Of a stretch of DNA of 64,000 bases, positions 57,260 through 64,000 are shown piece after piece. The position numbers and the translations under genes were made by a program. Every line of letters begins with the position of its first letter. Position 1 is the first letter of the stretch. This DNA is from Amblyomma americanum (Eukaryota; Arthropoda; Arachnida; Ixodida; Ixodidae), in assembly GCF_052857255.1 (NCBI RefSeq), contig NC_135497.1, forward strand, positions 191,059,485 to 191,123,484. The letters run 5' to 3'. Under the pieces are notes generated by a model. The model saw only the letters and a list, made by a program, of their open reading frames with translations, was not told the origin of the DNA and ran no database searches.

Positions 57260-57520
57260 AGGAAGCAGGCATGACCGGATGAGCCCTCGGACCAGCCGGT
57301 CTCCCCGGAACATGCACTCCAAGCCGCATAACAAGCGCCAGGAGAGCCAGGTCCCGGGAGAAACAAACACCATCACAGGAGCAGTGGGAGGAGGCTTTGT
57401 GCAGCTCAAGCGTGGAAGACCAGGGACGCCTGGTGGACCGGGCGAGAGCTGCTACAGTCCACGTAGGCATCCTGGACTAGGGGCTCCACCAATCGGCAGA
57501 GAAGTCGACTCTGCAAAGGT
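57260..57520 (+). CDS. Candidate coding exon, unknown protein
   Basis: After a pyrimidine-rich stretch (57160-57230) and a cag at 57257-57259, an open frame encodes MSPRTSRSPRNMHSKPHNKR, then GGGFVQLKRGRPGTPGGPGE and APPIGREVDSAK, up to an AAG/GT junction near 57519. Composition is rich in R, P, G and S and looks disordered. Base composition changes sharply to AT-rich outside. No family is recognised. The possible donor (gtttttc) is weak. The frame runs on to 57596 without a break, so the exon end is uncertain. Confidence 0.3.
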
Positions 57521-57599
57521 TTTTCATTCGTCCATTGAATCTCGCCTCTTCCCCCGAGTGCAAACAGTCCTTCGACATCCCGCGGATGTTCATTAAATG

Positions 57600-59092
57600 T
57601 GATCCACCAAACCAAATTGAAGAAAAAAAGATATACGTCCAGTGTAGAAATACGGATGTGTGCTACAATCTTCGTTGGTAAAATAAGGAATGAGACGTTG
57701 GAAGCATATTAAAAAGCAAAGGTATTTTACTCACTACTGTGATAAACTACTCATTTACGTAGCCCTAATACCTTCTTTATGGCATACATTAAACAATGTC
57801 TGGTGATCTGCTTGAACGATAGTTACATTTTCTAGCACAGGCATAGATACCCATAGGAGCGATGCTCTGTGGACAAATGCGCTTGAGAGATTCCCTCTTA
57901 TGAACTAGCATGACATAACAACCAGTGTTGCAAGTGTAGACAGCGCTTGCCAGTTTTGTCTGAGTAAGCACGGGAAAACAGCAATACGCTACCGCCCGCC
58001 GCATATCTTGAACTCAGTTATGTGTGGCGAAGCTTTTACCACAAACTTCCTGGACGGCTAAAGACACTGCAGGCTATGAAGATAACGGCGAAATCCACGC
58101 TTGAATAAGTGACTGAAGGCACAGTATTAAAGTTTAGGCAGTGCTCTGCCTCTAGGGTGCTCATACACACTCTTTGAGGTACAATAAATGACGCGAAATT
58201 TTTAGTGCTGCTTCAGAATCAGTGCGCGATTATACAGTGCGATTTTGATCTAACATGCCATCCACATTTCGCAGTTTTTCATGGAGGAAAGCCAGTAAGT
58301 GCAGTTATCGATCCACTTTTGACAATTTGCTCTTTTTAACAGATTCGCACGGGGCAAATACGCACATACAAATCTTAACATATGTACACCGCCCTATTAC
58401 TCGTAAAAATTACGCGTTTGAGCGAATACTTAGCTCCTTGATGGAAGAATTTGTTCAAGTCACAACACAATGGCGAAATCAAAGGCTAATTGCTAAAGCG
58501 CATGGATAATTTTAAGAACCAGTGCAAATGAACTTGCTTACACTTACTCTCAGACAACACAGACAAGGGAGGTGGTAATGTGGACCCCTTTGACATAATT
58601 CACACTAACGCATGCCTGTGGTCTGAAATTGACAATGCAACATAAATTGCAAGCCTGACGCTCGGGCAATCGAAAAGAGAATTTCTGAAGAAGCGGAACT
58701 TTGCCCATTTTGAAAGCAGAGCCTTTGCGAGCCATGCGCACCAGTAGCGGTCAGAAGTCATTGCCGAAAGAGCATCATTATTCTTGCCAAACAACACAAG
58801 TGCTTAGTAGCGAACGCTATATCCTGATACGCAGATTCTTATCTCTAAATAACATAGGATAAATGCCTGTGTTTTGTCGGCCGCCAGCGGCAGTACAAAA
58901 AGTTCCCATGAAAAAAAAAAAGCTTTTCGAGAAGAGCCATCGCGTCACGTTCTTGCCAACCAAAATCACGTCCTAGAACAAAAATATAATAAAAACTCAC
59001 AAGGAAATACCTCTTCCAACGAACGTAACACGTTCGACAGCAATAGATAGTCTAAAATTATACTTCGGCTCGCAGTCACATGTAATGGGTCA
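57600..59092. other. No gene recognised
   Basis: AT-rich, with no recognised domain. The frame at 58255-58509 is unassigned. Confidence 0.45.
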
Positions 59093-61124
59093 TTAGATCA
59101 CTTCAAAAAAGCGCCACTTTACCTCGCGATTCATATTTGATCCAGGCCGGCAAGAAAAGGCCTTGGCGAACGGCTCAACGTTTTTCACAGCAGTGTTGCA
59201 CAACAAGGGCACCAATTGTCGGCCCGATAACTTCACCTCACAAGCCGTCAGGCAAAACGTGAGGAAAAATATTTGTTCAGCGCTGTACTTCTCAAAACCC
59301 TTGAGTGGAAGATCATTTTCTTCTCGATACGTCACATGCTCGACATAGGCTATTTCCAGGGCTGGTAAAGAGGGAAATATTAATTCGACAACGGACGGCT
59401 GCACATGGGGACACGACGCGTTCCCCAGCGTCATGACAATCGCACCTTCGGATGGTCGATTTGTATCGCCACCATCGTCGAGCAACATGGTCAGGAAGTT
59501 GGCTGCCCGCCCGACCTATCTGGCGTAGATGTAGCCAAGGCCTGCGTACAGCATCACACTTGTACCGCTCTTGCAGTACAGTGGGGGGGCACCAGGGCCG
59601 CGAAGGAAATGGACATGACTTCGAGTACGGGATCGTACCACGTCACTGTTCTCGTGTCAAGGGCCTCCCTTAACGAGCGCCACCGCGAGAATATGTTTGA
59701 GTCGTTGAAGGCCGACGCGTAGTTAGTGTAGATGTTGCTTGGGTTTTTTCCGAAAGCGAAAGCATCTTCAGGAAATGTGACGGCAGTCGTCCGCTGCAGC
59801 AAAGACAGCAGGGCGTCCTTGACGGGACTTCGAATCTTCGACGACGTGCGGACTTTCTCCACAGCCGTGGAATGGACGTGCTCCAGGTAGCGTTTGATGG
59901 AACGCCGCTGGTCGTAAGCAAACTTGGCCTGGCTGACAGCGGCCAGGAGCAGATAATCCGTCGCCTCGATGTGTATGGCGCAAACTATCTTCCGAAACTG
60001 GGAACCCAGCTTGTATGCACTTGCATAATGAAATAACTGGTTGCTCGAAAAGATACCAACGATCTGTAAGAATCACCGAGATGAGTGATAAAGAATAGAT
60101 CCGGCGTCGTAGGCGTCAAATAGTGTGCTAACAGCAGCCAATATTTCGCCATTTGTCGCTAGGAGTACGTCATGAGTTTCGATGGGAGGAGAGACGTTGA
60201 AGGCGGACTGCACATCGATCACCCAGTCGTCCGCTTTTAACTGCGGGATAAGAGATGGCAGCTGCTGAATTTCCATGGAAGTGGGAACGAAGATAGACTC
60301 TCTGTGTGCGTGGCTCAAATTTCCGTACACGTGGCTCCGGATGGCGGCACTTTCAATCAGGAACTCTTGGTAAGTTGGTGTGGGCGTTCGATGAACGAAG
60401 AACTCTCCGAGAAATAAGTATAAGTAACTCGGATAGACGTCCTGGTTAGATAGAAGCTCTCCATCCAAGATCTCCCATATGATCGGAATTGTTGATGGCT
60501 TGACAGAGAGGGTACGATTCTGGTCCGCCCGCGAAGGCAAAAGGTCTACGCGGAACAAGAGCGGAAGTGCCCATCGCACGGCTAGCTCGATCAGCGCAAC
60601 AAGTGCCCTTGAATAGCCGAGTGATTTACTGCCTTCGTCCTCGGTAGGCCACGCGAAGCTCTTGTTGTGCACGGAGTGAATCAAGCTGATGACCGCGTCT
60701 TTGTCGTTGTCTTGCCTGTTGAGCGCGAATGGACGAGGCGCATCGGCCTTTTCATAACGTCACTTTCATGCCGTTCCGTTGCAACGGCGTCCTCAATGTT
60801 CACTATCCACTCCATTACCACATGCGGCACAACACCCCAGGCCAACCCACGATGCCTGTTAGTCCATGTGGAGCAGACGAGGAGGCTTTGGCTGCAGCCT
60901 GACTCCTGGCCGAGCGAAAAGCATTGACGTGGAGGACGCAGCCACGCGTGTCGCAAAACTGCCTTTCGAACGGGTTCTTTTTAGAGCAGAGGCTGCACAA
61001 CGAACACGAAGAGGAGCAGCAAGACACAAGGCAGGCACAGTGCCAATGCGGCCAGGATCCACTGCGGTACCGTGCACTCCTTGTCTGACACTCGTGATGT
61101 GTTGCCTCAAAAGCAGCTTGGCAT
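59093..61124 (-). pseudogene. Neprilysin-like M13 metallopeptidase homologue, inactive and broken
   Basis: About 2 kb without introns on the minus strand. ATG 61124 (MPSCF, then TGA) leads to CTVPQWILAALALCLPCVL, a single membrane anchor, so a type II membrane protein is expected. FCDTRGCVLHV and VCSTWTNRHRG follow in shifted frames, as at the start of M13 ectodomains. The main frame 60684-60073 runs from SLIHSVHNKSFAWP to GSILYHSSR and meets an in-frame TGA (60073). The reading continues with QIVGIFSSNQLFHYAS and on to 59580. A 7-G run (59583-59589) coincides with a frame change. Where M13 enzymes have HExxH, this reads YAGLGYIYAR, stop (59516), VGRAANF; the third zinc ligand is also missing. 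The C-terminus (GFEKYSAEQIFFLTFC, FAKAFSCRPGSNMN) fits but lacks the final C-x-x-W. Ticks have large M13 families, some catalytically dead. Confidence 0.85.
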
Positions 61125-61925
61125 CTGCGTGTAATCAACGGTTCAATGGTCCGTGCTTCAATGCTAACAACTGCTGTTTTTTAATGTTGTATCCAACTAT
61201 ATACAGCGTATAGCATTTCCAAGCGTATCTCGCGGGGTCGATACGCTATTTTTAACATGTGCGGAATCAAGTGAGGCGGGGCGGTTACCCCTCGGCATCT
61301 ACATGCGTCGGCGGGGACCCCCCGCCCTAATGTAGAGCGCAGCCTGCATTGTTATCAAGCTGAGGGGGTATTGCACATCCACCACAGGGAGGAACCTGCA
61401 TGTTTCCATTCACTGGGGAAGTCACCTTTCTCGATCTACCCCCGTCTGACGCATTGATGCGACGCGCTTTCCTAGCGTATTACCGACGTTTACACAAATT
61501 CCATGCGCTAGAAAGCTGATGTGATGCGATGCGCACTCAATGTAAAAACTGCTATGTCCAACTGAGGAAGGGGCTGATTTGATAGGCGAAGGCCACAGGG
61601 TCGCCAGCCTGGCTAGCGCCCTGTCCGGCCGCCGGCACTTCACTGTGTTAACAAAGGGGCGATGGGTTCCCGTTGGGTCACCTTCCCCTCTTCGAGTAAT
61701 TCCGCCCTTGTTAACAGCACGTCCCGACTCAGCTGAAGAGCCTTGCAAGCCTTCGGGCGTGCTTGTTTCAGGGGGTTGACAACAGCGGAGACTGAATTGT
61801 CCGCCCAGTTTACGTAATTGACCTCGAGAATAGATTCTTGTTTGATGGAGGGAAGTGTCGGAGAATGCTGCAGAGTAGTCCTTAAACACGGATATAAGGA
61901 TTTCGAGTGGTAGAGAGATAGCGAC
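61125..61925. other. Open minus-strand frames, function unknown
   Basis: Overlapping minus frames 61422-61985 (187 codons) and 61640-62023 (127 codons) extend from the palindrome arm. Neither has a recognisable domain. A short cggcggggaccccccgcc hairpin lies near 61309-61326. Confidence 0.3.
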
Positions 61926-62160
61926 CGCCCTGGTCGCTGCGGCGCCGCTGCTATGGTGCCTCCTAAAAAGAAAATGCCTCTGCATTCATCCTGTGACGTC
62001 ACGCACCTTGTCCGGCTCACCATGCCGTGATGTGGTCAACCGGACAAGGTGCGTGACGTCCCAGCATGAGTTCAGATGCTTTTTATATCTACGAGGAACT
62101 GTCTGGTCGCCCTCCTGCCATGCCGCCGCATCTAGACGCTGTGCCAATACGTCGCACAGC
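61926..62160. repeat. Head-to-head palindrome with perfect 21-bp core arms
   Basis: gacgtcacgcaccttgtccg (61995-62014, plus one g) is mirrored by ccggacaaggtgcgtgacgtc (62040-62060), with a 24-nt centre. Outside the core the arms stay similar (gcctctgcattcatcctg against the reverse complement of cagcatgagttcagatgc). The two outward frames start alike: MVSRTRCVTSQDECRG on minus and VNRTRCVTSQHEFRC on plus. Either a foldback element or an inverted duplication. Confidence 0.75.
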
Positions 62161-62587
62161 CGGCGCCCGGTAGTTTTCGCCGACACTTGATTAGCGCCGA
62201 TAAAGCGTCGAACTCTATCATTCGTCGGCACCGGTCCGCCAGTGCGAAATGGTTGCGGGAAGACCTTATGCAAAAGCTGAGCATCATGAGTGCGTTTCTG
62301 TCACAATCAGCGTGGCGTCTTATCCCAGAGTCTACGTCAGTGACTAAAGGAATGCAAAATGAAATGTATTGCTGGAAAAAAAACGGTCGCAGGTGTCTTC
62401 CGATAAATGTTTTCTATTCCAGCGGCGGGTCGACCGCCATTGACGGCCGCCGCCGATCACTTCACTTCTCAACTATACCTTCACATGGAATGTCTCGCTT
62501 ACCTTGGCGGCGACTTGCATCAGGTCAGCATCACATGCAATGAAGCAGAATCGACATTTGAGCTAGTTGGTATTGCATCTTGGAAAA

Positions 62588-63729
62588 ATATATAAAGCGC
62601 GCTCAGGACAACGGACAAGGAAGCCCAAACAACACAGGCGTCTTTGCTCAAGTCGTGCCTTCACAAAATGAAAGAAAGCTTCTGTGAGCAAGTCCCGCAC
62701 TGAAGCAAACTAGGATTCGCCGCCTGGCAGCAGCGGGTCTCCACCCAGACAACCCGTCCTCATATATTGATTAGACGCAGGGGCCATATCACCGCTCCCT
62801 CCTCGCCTTCATTAGATCGGCACATCTTTCCTGCTTTATTTAACACCCACCAACTCTTTTCTTTACTTTCTTTTCTCTTTTCTTCCTAACCCTCCTTATG
62901 CCCAGAGGCAATAAACAACGCTATCAAAAAAAAGGTAACAGAGTAAGACTGGTTGGGTTTCCAGAGGTGGTGTTGTTACTAGCTTCTATCGAGGTGCTCA
63001 AAAAAGTAAAATATTTCAATAGGTCACTTAAGCGTTCAGAGGAGGAGAAAAACAAAAATATTGCAGTTATTCCCTATGTTCATCGGTTTTCCCATCAACT
63101 AAAAAACGTGGGTAATAGACATGGTGTCAATGTTCTCTACTCTGCCCCTCGAAAAGTTCGTAGTGTTTGTGCGAAGGTCGCTGTGCACTCTAGCAGCGGC
63201 GTCCGTGATAAAAGGAGGCGGTGCACCTGGAACCACGAGAACCGCTATGTCAGATGCGCAGAAGGAGTGGTGTATCACATTCCCTTCTCTTGTGGCCGGA
63301 CCTATATCGCTCAAACGGGCCGCTGTCTTATGTGCGCCTGCAAGAGCATTTTTTGTCCTTGAAAAAGTCGCCTTCATTTAATCTCGTTAAGCACTGTTCG
63401 AAATGCAGCCGTTGCAAGCCTTTGCTTGATCCAACCAAAATCTTGTTTCGACACCCTAATCAGCTAACCAGAGAGGTTTCAGAGGCCTATCACATCCGTA
63501 AGAATAAGCGCACGTGTGTTGCCGACCGCATGGTGGTTCTGCATGAAAGGGAGTTTTCTTATCTTCACGCGCCTGCATGAGCACTTACCCTGATGCGCCT
63601 GCGTGAAGGCTTTTTTTTTGTGTGGTTTTCCTCTCTTTTTGTGTGTTTCTTCAATAAACGCCCAGTTGCGAGAAAGCGCTTGTGTTGTTTGGTCTTCCTT
63701 GTCCGTTGTCCTGAGTGCGCTTTATATAT
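62588..63729 (+). mobile_element. Penelope-like element fragment bounded by inverted arms
   Basis: Left arm 62588-62637 (atatataaagcgcgctcagg...) and right arm 63680-63729 are reverse complements at 47 of 50. Between them lies a GIY-YIG coding part in the plus direction, with AATAAA at about 63652. The RT domain is missing. Inverted or tandem terminal copies are common in Penelope-like elements, so the inverted arms may be the element's own ends; two opposed copies is the alternative. Confidence 0.7.
62898..63580 (+). pseudogene. GIY-YIG endonuclease domain of a Penelope-like element
   Basis: The first frame (62898-63362) carries AVIPYVHRFSHQLKNVG, GVNVLYSAPRKV, then GVVYHIPFSCGRTYIAQTGR, the GIY-YIG core with the usual C-G-x-x-Y-I-x-Q-T-G-R. 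A frame change near 63335 leads to VRLQEHFLSL, HCSKCSRCKPLLD, TKILFRHPNQLTREVSEAYH and VVLHEREFSYL (63221-63580 frame). This is the normal order for the C-terminal endonuclease of Penelope-like elements, which nicks target DNA for insertion. Only one frameshift, so moderately young. Confidence 0.85.
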
Positions 63730-63765
63730 CTTTACAAGTCACAAGCAACCTTCGGAGCGGTAGCC

Positions 63766-63905
63766 ATGACTGCTAGCTGGGGTGCAGACGCCTCAATATT
63801 TGCCATCACGCCTGGCACGTCGACAGCCGCTGCAGCCATGGCGACCAGCCGTGTGCCTCGTCGGAGCACTGGGACCAATCAGAACGGAGGTGGGATGGTG
63901 CAAGC
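63766..63905 (+). CDS. Candidate first coding exon with consensus splice donor
   Basis: ATG 63766 in a good context (gtagccatga) opens MTASWGADASIFAITPGTST, AAAAMATSRVPRRSTGTNQN and GGGMVQ. It ends at GC followed by gtgagt (63906-63911), a perfect 5' splice consensus, with two bases left over (phase 2). Sequence is alanine-, serine- and threonine-rich, probably disordered. It lies right after the Penelope-like fragment. The protein is not recognised, and the next exon would be outside the window. Confidence 0.4.
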
Positions 63906-64000
63906 GTGAGTTAAGCACCTCGTTTCGTACATTGAAATGGGCCACATAACAAAATAAAGCGTCTATAGATCGCTAGTCTCCTACAATGTCAATGATCAGA

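Noticed and set aside
60060..60080. Short intron explaining the in-frame stop in the M13 homologue
   Set aside because: The interval between cgg and ttcttacag is only about 15 bp, far too short for splicing; the frame simply continues past the TGA.
61422..62023. Two overlapping minus frames as a gene next to the M13 homologue
   Set aside because: They start in a palindrome arm and show no domain, signal peptide or splice context.
1..64000. CRISPR arrays, bacterial operons, rRNA genes
   Set aside because: No regularly spaced identical repeats, no operon-like gene packing and no rRNA-like conserved blocks were seen. The repeat content is that of an arthropod nuclear genome.

Overview
The window looks like intergenic or intronic DNA from a large, repeat-rich chelicerate genome, most likely an ixodid (hard) tick. 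The reasons are several unrelated tRNA-derived SINEs with A/B boxes, I/Jockey-like LINEs carrying an RNase H domain, L2/CR1-like and RTE-like LINE 3' ends, a Penelope-like GIY-YIG fragment, Helitron-like (Helentron) helicase plus endonuclease remnants, a Ty3/Gypsy element, a PIF/Harbinger element and an intronless neprilysin-like (M13) reading frame. The organism call is inference from repeat content; no database was searched. No bacterial operon, CRISPR array, rRNA or functional tRNA gene was seen.

Layout. 1-12.4 kb: a possible LTR end, SINEs, a TTAA-flanked palindromic MITE, an L2-like LINE 3' end, 120-bp tandem repeats, a THAP-type zinc-finger exon on the minus strand with a GC-rich 5' flank, and a second possible LTR. 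12.4-21.2 kb: an old I-like LINE, split by a hAT-like end, carries inside its RNase H coding region a near full-length copy of the same family (14245-20102), flanked by a perfect 14-bp target-site duplication. 21.2-37.4 kb: palindromes, a degenerate ACAGCAC repeat, two inverted copies of an unnamed repeat, and Helentron remnants, one interrupted by a TTAA MITE. 37.4-43.9 kb: a LINE RNase H remnant (minus), 228-bp tandem repeats, then a second long LINE (plus) with an open 548-codon 3' part. 44.1-49.3 kb: a Ty3/Gypsy element (minus) invaded by a Harbinger DNA transposon and by a solo LTR. 50.5-53.2 kb: RT, Helentron and RTE fragments, with a SINE insertion that has a readable empty site in a paralogue. 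53.2-64 kb: mostly unassigned sequence, a broken M13 peptidase-like gene (minus), a head-to-head palindrome, a Penelope-like fragment bounded by inverted arms, and a possible first coding exon with a consensus splice donor.

Few host genes can be supported: the THAP exon, the M13-like pseudogene and two candidate exons. The rest is a layered transposon record whose insertion order can partly be read from target-site duplications. Nothing here forms an obvious new multi-gene system. The most informative structures are the same-family LINE nesting, the in-frame TTAA insertion in the Helentron protein, the Harbinger-in-Gypsy nesting, the LINE-linked 228-bp repeats, and an M13 protein that had lost its zinc site as well as its reading frame.
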